A stretch of 64,000 nt of DNA from Limnomonas spitsbergensis. Its lineage: Eukaryota > Chlorophyta > Chlorophyceae > Chlamydomonadales. The position numbers and the translations under genes are program-made. Below, in pieces: positions 38,701-49,772 of the stretch. The stretch covers positions 1,860,001 through 1,924,000 of the forward strand of contig JAYJMM010000017.1 in assembly GCA_037349105.1 (NCBI GenBank). Direction: 5' to 3'. The notes beneath the pieces were generated by a model. The model made no database searches, was not told where the DNA came from, and saw only the letters and a program-made list of their open reading frames with translations. How positions within the stretch are numbered: the first letter of the stretch is position 1; each line of letters opens with the position of its first letter.

Positions 38701-41700
38701 TGGGCTGTGTGTTAGAAGGTAGCATTTTAGAGGCCTGAAAATTATGGGCTGCTGGATAACTGGGATTGAAATGAGTGTGTTTATGTTCAAGGTTACAGGG
38801 TTCTGTGTCAGAGGGTTACAGATTGTATGGCAGCAGGTTTTGGGGCTGTTGATTTGTGGGCGAGAGTTAAGAGGGTTCAAGATGAGTAGGTTATGGGTTT
38901 TGACATAACGACAGCTGTTTAAATGGTTGCAGATTAGAGGGCCGATGTTTTGGGAGCAGCAGATTAGTGGGTTATAATTATAGGGTTGCTTATCTGAGGA
39001 ATGCCGATTAGTGGGCTGCATGTATGAGGGCTGTTGACTAGTGGGCTGCATTTAGTGGTTTGCATTTTTGAGATCGCTTTACTTTGTGGGATGCAGATTT
39101 GAAGGTTGATGATTTGGAGCTGCAGATTAGGTGGAAACAGATGTGAGGATTGCACATGTGTGGTCAGCATATTTGGGGGCTGATGAATAGGAGGGAACTA
39201 AGTGTGTACACTAGGGCCTTCATTAGGGCAGTCTGGTAAACCCTGGGACGTTTCTTTAATATGCTGTGTGTTGTATAGATTGAATGCATTGTGCCTTGTA
39301 TATGTTTGCAGGTCATGCTGTGGCGGCTGGGTTTTTTGCGAATCCTTCGTTGTCTTCGTTTATGGACGTTGATCCTCTTCATTTGGAAGCCATGGACTCG
39401 ATGTCACTGCGGCATGCGTCGGAGATGGAGGCAATGAAGCAAAATCAGAAGTTGCAGAGGCTTCTGGCTGCGACTGCTGCCCAGCAGTTGTCCATGCAAC
39501 GTTACCTGGCGGAAGAAGGGAGGCATGGTCAACCCGTGGGAGATGTTGCGGGGCCCTCAAAAGTTGTCACTCCTTTGAAAGGTATGTATTTGCTAATGAA
39601 GAAGTATGTCAGAGCCTGTTATCAAAGGATGATCATCTTATTATTGTTGTTCTATTATTTCTCTATGTAGATAGGCCAGGTGTCGTCTTCAGGTTCCCGT
39701 GGAAGGGCGGCTCGGAATCCGAGGTTGGCACCCACGTACGCTATTCACAGCCAAGGGGATGAGTCTCTAGAGTTTGTCGGAATGACAGCCCATGCTGCAG
39801 GTAATAAAGCGTGTTGCTGACCAAACCTGCTGGAAGGGGCATGATGTTAGGGTGTATGTGCTGTAGCTGCATGGTTTGCTGCTTAATATAAATAGGCTGA
39901 TGGTTGGCATATTATGTCCTAAAGTGCTCATCTTTGTGTAGGTGATTCTTCTCCCGTCCGTGAAGCTTTTGTACTGGATGGGAGCTTACTCGTTGGTTCT
40001 TCACCTCGTCATGCCCGCCTTCAAGATCAAGTTTTTGCACCAAATGTGCTGAAACGGAAGCGACCTAAGAATGTGTGTGGTGATGCTGGTGAGTTTTTAC
40101 TAGGGTGTATGGGTCATGCACTGCTGAAGTGAGTGCTTGGCAGTTTTGTATGCTTCAAATTATGGATGGCTTATGGTTTTGAAAAGGATTTGTAATTTGG
40201 CAATGCCAGCTGTAGGTAAAAGGAAGGCTGGCGGTGCTGATGAGACAACGTGCAACGCTTCTTTGCATAAGGTTGCTCGAGGCACTGCCACGGCTTTGGC
40301 GGGGCCTGGTTCCATCATACCTATCATTGGAAGTAGGCAAGCGCCTCCCTCTCCCGGTAGGTTTTTTTTCATTTGTCCTCTAGAACTTATTGTTCGTGTT
40401 GTACATGAATTTATATTATCTGATGCCTGGTATGTCATTGTAAAAAGTTAAAACCGAAATGTGTACCTAACCCCCAAATGATTTTATTCATGCAGGTAGT
40501 TTGGGCGGTGACCTCTTTCTTGCTACCCAAGTGTCGTACATCAACAATCCTTTGTTGCGTGTTAAACCAATAACTGCCCAAGCAACTGTTTCTATGGCAG
40601 CGGTACCTCCACCCGGGCGTCCTCTCCCTATTGAGGCTGGGACAGCAGTATCGTCTTTGCCTAGGATTGGACGGTCACAAATATATTATATGGTGGGTTC
40701 TTTGTTTTCCCTTCATGTCCCTATGTCATGGCTATCATATCATACCTGTGTTGTATGATGCAGGTATAGTTCATGTTTGCATAAAGCGTGTTTGGATTTA
40801 GACTGTTATGTTTGGAGTGTCCCTGCCTGCTTTTATGTTATGCAAATTCTCCCTATACGAAATGTTTCTACTTTTGATAGGGGTCACTTTATGAATAAGT
40901 AATACGACTTGTGTGTTGCATTGCTTAGGTTGAAGGCAGCGAGTCTGAAGATGTGGAATCTGAGGACGATTTTATGGAAGGTGTTGTCCTTGATGATCTT
41001 GGAGGTAAGAGGTTGGGATGTTATTACTTAATAAAATGTCTGTTACCTTTGTGTCAATGGGTTGTCGAGTGTTGAAAACCATGACAGTGAGGTTGTTTGT
41101 GGTTAGTTATATGGCTTATGTTGAATTGATTTCTTATGTAGTTTATAATGCATAAGAGGGGCTGGGAAGTTCCTTTTGCGGTTTCCTGTTTTGAACCATT
41201 CCATTCGTGTGTATAGGTTTGAATGACAACATTGTTGTCGAGTACGAGAGTCAAGCAGAGGAAGGCCCTCCACGTGGCAGTGGCTACGAGCTAGACTCGA
41301 CGCCCAAGAAGGACATTTTTCTGGACATCCGGATGTCGTCTAGTGTGCAGCCATTAGTGGCCTTGCTTGCTACAATTGGTTGCAATGGCATGCATGTAAA
41401 TTGCTGGTTGGTTTATCAAGAGATTTAAGTAGAGGTTGAAGAGCATTTTTGGTGACGAGAAATGCTGACGCAGATTGATGTAGGCTGCAATTATGTTAGG
41501 TTAACCAAATAATCCAGGTTGAGCTGTAGGTATGGGTTATGTGTACTTCTTTGCAGCATGAGGGACTTGTGTTTCAATTTAGTTTGGCTACACTGTTTGA
41601 ATGGGTTGAAATGTATATAAGGCGTTAGGCCGGTTTAGGTTATGTCTTTGTTTTGACATGGTAGAAAGTGATTGATGGGTTGTTGAAATATGTTTTGTTA

Positions 41701-42490
41701 TTGCTGCAGGGGTGTCTAGAGCCAAGGAAGTCCCCTCCCCCGGCATTGGTTGCGAGCCAGACACATCTCCTAGGAGCGTCACCCATCTGGGTTCTGCCAA
41801 CTCTGCTGTCATTGGTGGGCTTGCATGTATGTACCCCAACTGGCAGCAATGGCATTGCTCGTGGCGCTGGTGAGTTTGTACTTTTGCAGTCTTGGTATAG
41901 GTTAAAGGTGAAGGTGGTAGGGCCTAGGATGGTTAGTGGGTGGTAAGTGTCGAAAAGGAGTGGTCAGGGTAAGGGCGAGAACGAGGGGGGTAGGGAAGAG
42001 GATGGGGGAGGAAGTTAGGGTTGTGTAGGGATGGGGGGGTGTACCTGGGGGGTAGGGGAGGATATGGGGTGGGAAGGGGAGGGAAGGCTAAACATTTGTA
42101 TGTCGTTGATTTTGATATAGAAAAAAATAGAGTTATATGATATAAATAAATTTTTGTTACGGATTTAGGTTGGACATAGGTGAAATCCATTGTTCAAATG
42201 TTTAATATTTATTTAATATTGATGTTGGCTTGTGTGTGAATCTTGAAACAATGTGATTTATTGGTTAGTGAATTATTTAATGTCTATTGTTGCAGGGGTG
42301 CCTATAGCGATATGTCATCAACGGAGAAGGGCTTCGCAGATAAAGGTTCCAATTGGCGGTAGTGTTGAAGAGGAGGACTACGAGGAGGTAGAGAAGACGC
42401 CCTCGAGGAAGCGAAAAGTGCCTGCCGCTACCTCGTCTTGCGGCCACGCGGGCAGCCATTGCAGAGGATCAAACAAGGATTCCACGTATG
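32634..42490 (+). CDS. unrecognised multi-exon gene with phase-1 introns (5' end and 3' end uncertain)
   Basis: Exons inferred from splice consensus and phase: 32634-32779, 33028-33585, 34486-34815, 35246-35482, 35856-36005, 36900-37049, 37935-38081, 39312-39581, 39693-39800, 39942-40088, 40216-40356, 40496-40692, 40929-41004, 41217-41395, 41710-41869 and 42296-42490. Nearly all introns fall after the first base of a codon, so internal exons can be duplicated or skipped without a shift. The first exons (FRTDEGFYMTPDG, then FETFGAIAGWLYVDMLELLD) have a hydrophobic pattern loosely like the N-lobe of HECT ubiquitin ligases; this is weak. The middle is low complexity (Ser-Pro-Ala repeats in 34486-34815). 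Later exons are basic or acidic (KRKRPK; SESEDVESEDD; RKRKVP), which could suit a nuclear protein. The first exon starts inside the repeat array. No terminal exon was found. Confidence 0.5.
33976..34126 (+). pseudogene. decayed or alternative exon similar to 34486-34815
   Basis: After TGCTGCAG the frame STCLSAAVTAAAIAVEAV resembles ATCLAAAVVAEAVVSP in the next exon, and both are Ala/Ser-rich. It starts in phase 0, whereas the exon before it ends in phase 1, so including it would shift the frame. It looks like an older copy of the next exon that is now intronic, or an alternative exon whose partner I cannot see. Confidence 0.4.
35691..37753 (+). repeat. 1.03-kb tandem duplication carrying one exon and its intron
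   Basis: Unit 1 (about 35691-36724) and unit 2 (about 36725-37753) are close copies from GGGCAGCACTTGATG onward, each with a 150-bp phase 1-1 exon (GGLVPGPSPMAT and GGLVAGPSPMAT). A third, diverged exon copy lies at 37935-38081 (GGLVPGPSPKAT). Exon starts are 1044 and 1035 bp apart. Confidence 0.85.
36080..36715. repeat. intronic GGGCTGCAGAT-type minisatellite
   Basis: Degenerate repeats of about 16-18 bp around GGCTGCAGATTAGAGG fill the intron. Related arrays fill the next two introns (about 37085-37760 and 38095-39190). I see no reading frame of interest in any of them. Confidence 0.7.
38095..39190. repeat. intronic GGGCTGCAGAT-type minisatellite, most degenerate block
   Basis: Same repeat family as in the two preceding introns, here more diverged and 1.1 kb long. 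It occupies most of the intron between 38081 and 39312; nothing else is recognisable there. Confidence 0.6.
41930..42095 (+). other. G-rich intronic tract
   Basis: A run of short G-blocks (GGGG, GGGGGG, GGGGGGG) separated by one to five bases on the + strand, within the intron before the last exon identified. It could form G-quadruplexes in DNA or pre-mRNA. Confidence 0.6.
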
Positions 42491-43282
42491 GTAAGCGCAC
42501 CGAAGAAGATATCAAGAGAGGGCGAAATGCTGTAACCGTAGGATGCAAGTTTGGAGGGGCATCAGACACCAGTCATGCCATGTCTGTCTGTCGTTCCCAG
42601 GCATTCGAATTTGCCACAGGGGTGGCATGCGGGGGGGACTTGGTGAGCAAGCGCAGCTCAGTGAGTGCTGTCTAGCACCTTCATAACCTACCTCTGAGGA
42701 GTACTATAATCCCTGCGGCTTTGATAAGCACAGCTTATCTGCTGAAGGGGTGCGCTCTGCATGGTGGTGCAGCACAGGCAGGCTCGGCACAGGCAAGCCT
42801 TGCCTGTGAAGCACCGGAAGGAAGGATCATGTGGGGTGGATTTGAGCAGCTGGCTGAGTGCTGTCAGGAACCCTATGAACCTGTGCCGTATCCACACGCT
42901 GGGGGGTGGCACCCCGCGCGCAGCATAGCCCCTCGGCCTTTACCAACACGTGCTACCTATCGGAAGGGCCCGACTTGTACAGTATAGGTTTACCCCGTGG
43001 CTCTGATAAGCATGGCTTGTCCTGCAAGTGGGGCCTGTCCCCCTCCAAGGGGCAGCTCAGGGGGGCTTGGCACAGGCAAGCCTCGGCTGCCATCATGAGA
43101 CGGAGGTACCGGAGTGTGGCAGAGGGCAGGGTCGCACAAGGATGCACTGGATGCTACAATGCTTGTTGTCGTTCCTACCGTACTGAATACGCACGGCCGT
43201 CATTCTTTGAGATGGGCCCCAGCCTCAAGCAACTTTGTCTGCACGAGTTGTCCCTGATTCCAATTCTTCGCCAGATTGATTA
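42491..43282. other. unassigned region downstream of the last identified exon
   Basis: A frame of 42 more codons follows if the donor at 42490 is not used, ending at 42675. The rest contains repeated GGCTCGGCACAGGCAAGCCT-like pieces (near 42780 and 43068) and a degenerate repeat of TTTGATAAGCACAGCTTATC (near 42720 and 43003). It may be a decayed element; I cannot assign a gene. Confidence 0.35.
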
Positions 43283-44745
43283 CCTTTGAAACTTGTTCCT
43301 TCACTAGCTCCCTCGCCTTCTGCTCGGACAGTGGATTCATTTACAGTAAGTTCGTTGCCAAAACCAGACGAGCTGGGTCTGCATTGTTTGTTGTCATTGG
43401 CTGACACAATCAGCCACTATTTCAGGTCGCTTCCTGGGAAGTTATTCTCTTTCGAGAACCCACCCGGTCGATCAGGTGAGCACCTTTGGGTGCTTGTTGG
43501 CGGTCGAAAACTTCTTCCGAAGAAACCAATGCTCGACTGGGGATGCAACTGTGTTCTCATTACTAGATTAGATGCGGAAAAAATGAACATTGATATCATT
43601 CCTTACAAAGTTGGTCTTGCTAATACTCCTGGGCCGAGCGCCATTTTAGGCGTGACACCGCCTTTGTTTTTATCCTACGGTGACGGCGCCTCGGAGATTA
43701 TAACTCAACATTGCATGTTAATTGTAGAAGACAATGGTATCAATACATTTTCTATGCTTATAGGAAACTCTGATGCTTTGCATTGCAAGGGTCAACATGA
43801 TCTTGAAAGTGGGATGCTTCATATGCAGTCAACTGCTGGAATCCTTAGCTTGCCAATCATGCATCTTTCGGCTGATCATATTACCCAGATGGGGTGCTTC
43901 CCTAGCTATATATAATCCATGGTGAAGGGGTCATTCTTGTAGGAGAGCCTTGCACGCACAATGAGGCATGGACCCCACCGTATATGGCACCAAAGGTGGC
44001 TGACGCCATCATGGCTATTATCACCCATCTAGTTATAGAGCCACTATGGTGTAGTGGCGTCAATATTTTGCTAGGTACATCTTGGTTGCCAGGTACCCAT
44101 GATCATGAGGGCACCCAGTATCACGCAGTGGTATATTATGGGATTAATGACCAACCGTTTATCCCTGATCATCTGAAGTTATCTTATCCATATGTTACAA
44201 GTCACATAGAAACCCTACAGAATCCTGAGACTAGGGAGAGACACTGTCTTGTCAATTGAAAGTGTGGTGTCATGTTCTTTGAATCAAGACGCCTTTTAGA
44301 ACCTGGGGGTTACACTGCAGATTTAGACTTAGCATACCCAGATTCCAACCGGTTCAGATGCGCACAAGTAATCTGTATGGTAATCAATCACTTTTTGCAA
44401 CATGGTTATGCCCCTTATGATTTAAGGTGGCAAGTAGGGTACATGCCTTTAAGCTTTGATAGTGATTACCACATTTTCCCAGACCGATCGAATTGCGTTA
44501 GCCAATTAGAACACTTGAGTGCGTATTTACTCCTATTTACACGAACGCAAGTGTGTAGAGACTTATTAATTAATGCGACGCATCTTCCAATTCCTGGATT
44601 AACAATTGGGGCACGCCCAGTAGCTGCAGTAGTATCAGCTTTGCACTTACCCTTGCTGCTGCCTCAGTATATAACCATTCGGGTTACATGTAAATTACAA
44701 ATATATGTATTCATGCGACACCCATACAGGAATGAGCAAAGCTGA
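43283..44745 (+). pseudogene. retropepsin-like retroelement fragment, frameshifted
   Basis: Three stretches form one ancestral reading: 43286-43915; then a one-base shift in the TATATATAA run near 43910; then 43906-44259 and, in the same frame, 44272-44745 after a TGA at 44257-44259. The first part has an aspartic-protease look: MLDWGCNCVLITRLDAEKM corresponds to the D-T/S-G active-site loop and following helix, and FSMLIGNSDAL to the later hydrophobic-Gly motif. The active-site triplet is D-W-G in place of D-T/S-G, so activity is doubtful. A second similar strand, VNILLGTSWL, lies at about 44062. The C-terminal part (LLEPGGYTADLDLAYPD) is unrecognised. The segment is AT-richer than the genes on either side, consistent with a separate origin. 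Confidence 0.5.
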
Positions 44746-44839
44746 TCATGCTACGCAAGCAAAACATCGGTAAAATGCGTTAAAAACCATCCGGGAGAGG
44801 AAGACTCCCAGCGCACTCAACTACCTGACAGCAGCGCAG

Positions 44840-46552
44840 ATGCCACCGCCACCACCACCAGCCAAGTCGCCTACCTCAAGTACAAAGGCAGGGATTCAGG
44901 GTATGAAGCCTCGTATGGCTTCCACCGAGCCGGCACCTCCTAGGGTGGAGCCGCCGGCAGCGTTTATGCTGACTCCACGCCATGCGCCACTGGGCGCACC
45001 GCCTGGGTTCTCAGCGACGGCATCAACGGATGCAACGGCGGCGGCGGCGGCGGCTGCGGCGGCAACGGCGGCCGCGGAGGCAGCTGTAGCCAAGGCGGTC
45101 GCTGCAGCGGCCGTGATGATGTTAACCGCAGCAGCGGCCGCTGCTGCAAAAGTACTGCGCGGACAGGGGACCCCTGCATCTGCATTGGCCAAGCAGCAGG
45201 CCCCCACCACCTTCTCTTCCCAGTGGCAACCGTTTGCCACACAACACCAGGCTATCTCCGGATCATCATCAGGGCCCCCCACCCAAGGTGAGCGCCAGTT
45301 CGCCGCCATGACACTGGCAGCAGCTACGATGCTACCTCCCCCTGGTCAGCAGAACAACCGGGTGGACTATGAGAACCTGATAGCTCAGCTCAGGCGAACG
45401 CCTATGGATGTGGAGTCAACGCCCGCAGGGAAACCACCAGCTGCTGCACCATCATCTGCGCCGCCCGAGAACGTAGTGGGTCAAACACAGGGTTCGTAGC
45501 GGCAAGCGGCGCGTCTCCCGCACCTGGGCGGTGGAATCCACCTCCCGCACCAAGACTCCCAAGTCCTCAACTCCGGTCAAGTTGCTCTTACGTTGCGAGG
45601 TAACCACTTCGGTGGCCGTGGCCAAGTAACCCTGGGACGCGGCAACCGCGGCTTTGGTGGCTCTGACAACGGTCGCTCCACTACAGGAGGATCAGACATG
45701 TCTTCAACGGTTGAATACATCTCTCTGTCAAGGAAGGGTAAGAAGACTATGCATGATTTCACAGATCAGATTCGGATCGGGCTGACTTATGGCATAGCGG
45801 CGCATATGGGGTTTGACGCCACAGTAGGGTTGAAGCGGATGGCTGAGAGCCAGCATGAGCATGAACCCAGGCACAAGGCCCCTAAGAATGGGGAAGCTGA
45901 GCGAAAGAAGTGGGAGCGCATTAGGTTGCAAGGCCAGCTGAACTCGCTAGAGTTCGCATATTACCCTAGCCCTTCAGACCGGGTACAACCTCCTCCTCCT
46001 CCTCCTCCTCCTCCTCCTCCTGCCCCGCGGGGTTCAATAATGGCTACTGGGCCCCCAGGTGGGGGTTCCAGCACGGCTACAGGGCCCCCTGGTGGGGGTT
46101 CCAACAAGGCTACAGGGCCCCCTGGTGGGGGTTCCAGCACGGCTATAGGGCCCCCTGGTGGGGGTTCCAGCAATATCTCGCAGTTCTTTAGTCATGGAGA
46201 GCCGGGAGTCCTTGTGGGGACCCCGGTTGAGTGGGATTCGCTCCCGACTGAAATCTTGCGCCTCCATGAGGAGGTGCGGGATAGAGGTGAGATCTTCCAG
46301 TTCTGGGCAGGTCAGACTCTCACGTCTGGGCCGATGTTTGTTATCACGCAGCAACAACATCTCGTGAGGAGGTTGTTGGCTCAAGTGTCGCCCGGCAATC
46401 TGTTCAGCCATGATACGGAAATCTACCGCCTCATGGTGGGTTTGTCCAAGGTCGTCACAGCGATTACACCGCGATGGCCGAAGTGGCTGAGGCTCAGGCC
46501 TTTTCTGATGTACAGCTTGGACCATCTCAGTGAGATGACCTACAGCTCATAA
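44840..46552 (+). CDS. low-complexity Gag-like reading frame with one internal TAG
   Basis: One frame of about 570 codons runs from ATG 44840 to TAA 46552 with a single stop, TAG at 45497-45499; after it the frame is open again at once. The first part is Pro- and Ala-rich, with a long Ala tract at residues ~68-112. The second has a Gly/Arg-rich stretch (GGRGQVTLGRGNRG), a charged central block (KRMAESQHEHEPRHKAPK), a run of 11 Pro and four repeats of GPPGGGSS type. Composition and the retropepsin-like piece upstream suggest a retroelement Gag-type protein, but no zinc knuckle or reverse transcriptase is visible and no LTRs were found. A host gene with one nonsense mutation is also possible. 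Confidence 0.4.
45650..45956 (+). repeat. inverted duplication, left arm
   Basis: Part of the Gag-like frame (GSDNGRST to NSLEF). The same ~304 bp, with only a few differences, lies in opposite orientation at 46682-46985; the arms are about 725 bp apart. Confidence 0.9.
46045..46172 (+). repeat. 33-bp in-frame coding repeat
   Basis: Four copies of a 33-bp unit (GGCTACAGGGCCCCCTGG and so on) encode 11-residue repeats of the form ATGPPGGGSST inside the Gag-like frame. Confidence 0.85.
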
Positions 46553-46681
46553 ATGAAACTTCTGCGCGCAAAATAGTTGCCAACTGTATCCTTCATTGTG
46601 TGCTGCGATCGCTAGCCAAACCAGATTGCATTTAACCGGTAGTTTAAAACTTCTCCAAAGTTGTGGTTCACAGTTTTATAA
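46553..46681. other. spacer between Gag-like frame and inverted arm
   Basis: I see no feature here. It forms part of the loop between the inverted arms. Confidence 0.3.
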
Positions 46682-46985
46682 ATTCTAGCGAGTTCAGCTG
46701 GCCCTGCAACCTAATGCGCTCCCACTTCTTTCGCTCAGCTTCCCCATTCTTAGGGGCCTTGTGCCTGGGTTCATGCTCATGCTGGCTCTCAGCCATCCGC
46801 TTCAACCCTACTGTGGCGTCAAACCCCATATGCGCCGCTATGCCATAAGTCAGCCCGATCCGAATCTGATCTGTGAAATCATGCATAGCCTTCTTACCCT
46901 TCCTTGACAGAGAGCTGTATTCAACCGTTGAAGACATGTCTGATCCTCATGCAGTGGAGCGACCGTTGTCAGAGCCACCAAAGCC
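46682..46985 (-). repeat. inverted duplication, right arm
   Basis: On the minus strand this reads the same segment as 45650-45956, with an open frame of up to 89 codons (minus-strand 46937-46668). That frame is a duplicated fragment, not a separate gene. Edges are sharp: CTAGCGAGTTC on one side and CCACCAAAGCC on the other. Confidence 0.9.
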
Positions 46986-47096
46986 AGAAGCCAAAGCTAG
47001 AAACAACGCTCCTTGTCTCATGTTCTACCTTGACACAGAACTCCCCCCCCTCCCACCAAAACGTTGTTGGCACAACTTTCCAGCATGTGGCACTCC

Positions 47097-48259
47097 CAGG
47101 GTTACCCAGTACGGGCCGTATTGGCCTAAAATCCCGTACCGTATCCGTACCGTACCGTACCGTTTGCAACACGGCCAAGTACGGTCGCCATTTCCTGCAC
47201 TGCATGACTGCATGAGAGCGATGGAGGTAGCGCTGAGAACAGGAATGCAGCGTACACGGCTGATTCGCATTGGATTTTGCAGCCGTCATCGAAGGCTGGC
47301 CATGCCAAGCGTGGGCGATACAAATGTTGTAATTATATTATCGTCAACACTACGCGATTTACCAATCACCTCGCGGGCATAACATGACAAGTTGCGGCGT
47401 GTAAGACGTTAGGACGGGTGATACAGGCATATTGCGGTGATGTCGTGTGATCGTCTCCCTCGTCTGGCAAATCCACACCGTCCACAGTCCACACATCCAG
47501 GGCATCAAAATCTACGTAAGCTCGCTCGCCTCCAGCGGTAAAGAGACATTCGTTGCTCGTGAAAGTACAAGTCTAACCCAAAACCTAGTGGCAATAAGAC
47601 AGAACTTGGCACCAAGTCACAATCCAAAGCTGCATAGAGGGAGGAGGGCAGGAGGCCAGGAGGAGTAGGAGCCCATGAGTCCAGGACTCCCAGGAGGGAG
47701 GCAAGACACAGGAGCTCCGTGTCTCCTTACGAAGTGATTTCCATGCATGCCATGCAACTCAGCAACTATGCAAGGTGATTCTGAGGCCTCTTGTTTCTAT
47801 TGCTATATTCATGCATGTAAAATTTCATGTGCCATGCTGGTGGGTAGCGTTTATATGGACTAGCTGAATTACAGAAATGCTGAATGGCATGTTGGAACAT
47901 TGTAATGGCGATCTGTGAGGAGTTTTGGATTGCATCAATGATCATATTTTCTCCTATCATGTCAGCCTGGTAAATCTGCATGCATGCATGGAGATCCTTG
48001 GTGGTTATTTGGGGGCCATGCAAAAATTGCATGGGGACTGTCATGCAGCCATGCAGTATGTCAGGATGTGCATGGGATCAAACAGTTATGTGCGTGTTGC
48101 ATGCATGTCTTTCTCTGTGTGGATCCTGCTGTTCTGAGCCTTGAAAATGGGGAAAATCTTGGACCGTATTGGCCTACCGTACCGTCCCTTTTGTCCGTAC
48201 CGTATCCGTACCGTACCGCACCGTATTCCCGTACCGTGTTTCCGTACCGGGTTACCCTG
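47097..48259. mobile_element. non-autonomous hAT-like element with 8-bp target duplication
   Basis: The left end begins CAGGGTTACCCAGTACGG and the right end finishes CCGGGTTACCCTG, an inverted pair. Immediately outside both ends is the identical octamer GGCACTCC (47089-47096 and 48260-48267). An 8-bp target duplication with CAGGG-type termini is the signature of the hAT superfamily. Both subterminal regions contain repeats of CCGTACCGTA. The 1163-bp interior has no transposase frame, so mobility would need a transposase from elsewhere. If the element and one octamer are removed, a frame reading LAQLSSMWHSALHICEDVD runs from at least 47055 to TAA at 48378, which suggests insertion into a coding or formerly coding sequence. 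Confidence 0.85.
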
Positions 48260-48378
48260 GGCACTCCGCCTTACATATCTGTGAGGATGTGGATCCACTG
48301 ATCCGCAAGGAGGCAACAGAGCTGTCGGAGGGGCAGGAAGCTGCAGGGGACAAGACAGATGTCAAGCACTTTGGCTAA

Positions 48379-48672
48379 TGCGCAGCAAACCAACTTTGAT
48401 GCTTAAGAGCGTGGACGTCTCAGATTCTGGCCCACAGAAGTTCAGCGCGACTTCCCTAAGATAGTTTGTGTGTCAGCTTGTGCTGTTGCCTTGCTACAAG
48501 GACAAGGCAGTGGGGGGTATCATGCCTCAGTACATGGCTCTCAGCTGTGCAGCGCCACTCCTATATCCAGTGGAGGACATGCGTGCATGTTACCTCTCAC
48601 CGGCAAGTTCTCGCTGACAGGTCAATGCCATTTCACCTCTAGGCCCTGCTCAAAAGGCTCGGCCGCGCGGGC
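48379..48672. other. unassigned spacer
   Basis: No convincing reading frame, RNA gene or repeat is visible in this stretch. Confidence 0.3.
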
Positions 48673-48675
48673 TCA

Positions 48676-49064
48676 CACTCACAGGTAGGTTCACACTCAC
48701 AGGCTGGCTCACGCTCACATACAGGTTCACACTCACATGCAAGTTCACGCTCACATGCAAGTTCACACTCACATGCAGGTTCACACTCACAAGCAGGTTC
48801 ACACTCACAGGCAGGTTCACACTCACAGGCAGGTTCACTGTCACATACATGTTCACATTCACAGGCATGTCCACACTCACATGTAGGTTCACACTCACAG
48901 GCATGTTCAAACTCACAGGCAGGTTCACACTCACATGCAGGTTCACACTCACAGGCAGGTTCACACTCATAGGCAGGTTCACATTCACAGGCAGGTCCAC
49001 ACTCACAAGCATGTTCACACTCACATGTAGGTTCGCACTCACAGGTAGGTTCACATTCACAGAA
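48676..49064. repeat. 18-bp minisatellite (TTCACACTCACAGGCAGG)
   Basis: About 21 copies of an 18-bp unit with few indels. Because 18 is a multiple of three, minus-strand frames of CECEPA type are open throughout. I see no start, splice or neighbouring exon to support coding. Confidence 0.9.
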
Positions 49065-49157
49065 AGTTCCGTGCCTACACTCTTGTGTCCTGACATTGCG
49101 GCCATTCATACATATGTGCTCACTTACATTAATACATACTTGCCCACATACGTGCTT

Positions 49158-49192
49158 ACACACATACATACATACATACATGCATACATATG
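49158..49192. repeat. ACAT microsatellite
   Basis: A short run of ACAT tetranucleotides with one GCAT interruption. Confidence 0.8.
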
Positions 49193-49772
49193 GTACATGC
49201 ACCCGTAAGTATGTAACTACCATTCTACCTACGTACCTAACACTGCAATGTGTTGCTCACGCTTTCTCTGCTCCACGGCGCAGGGATACATCGGGCATGC
49301 AGGAGTGGGGCATGTTATTTTAAATTATGGGGAATAGTAGGTTAGGAGAGCAAGCTGATCAGGAAGACATTCGCCGGGCTGGCAGGCATGGGGCATTGTG
49401 TTTGAAATTATGGGGGGAGTAGTAGTGAGGTGGGAGAATGGGCCGGGGTATCAGGCAGCGCAGGCACACACCCACTGGGCCTGCAGAAAACACGCATTTG
49501 GTTTGAAATCATGAGCGTTGATTCGTTCGGACTTCGGAGCAACATTGGCGGCTGGAAGGTGATCCACTAAGGAGTGCCTGGAGTACATGACATGAGTGTT
49601 TATCTTAACGCACTAATGGTACACTTTGCATCAAGGCCTCTGGCCAAGGAGGTCAGCTGGCAATCAGCCTTCAGCTGTATGTCGGTCATGGTTTGGTCCA
49701 GTGGTGGTCGACCGGCAGCCCCAAGGATGATTAAGCAAGGACTCCGCTGAACATTAGGTCGCAGCCGCTCAC
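49193..49772. other. unassigned region with weak ~90-100 bp repeats
   Basis: Three loosely similar stretches contain GGCATGTTATTTTAAATTAT, GGCATTGTGTTTGAAATTAT and CGCATTTGGTTTGAAATCAT (near 49307, 49390 and 49490). No gene is recognisable. Confidence 0.4.

Noticed and set aside
48639..49223. Cys-Glu-rich minus-strand protein (CECEPA repeats)
   Set aside because: Product of an 18-bp minisatellite whose period is a multiple of three; nothing else supports coding.
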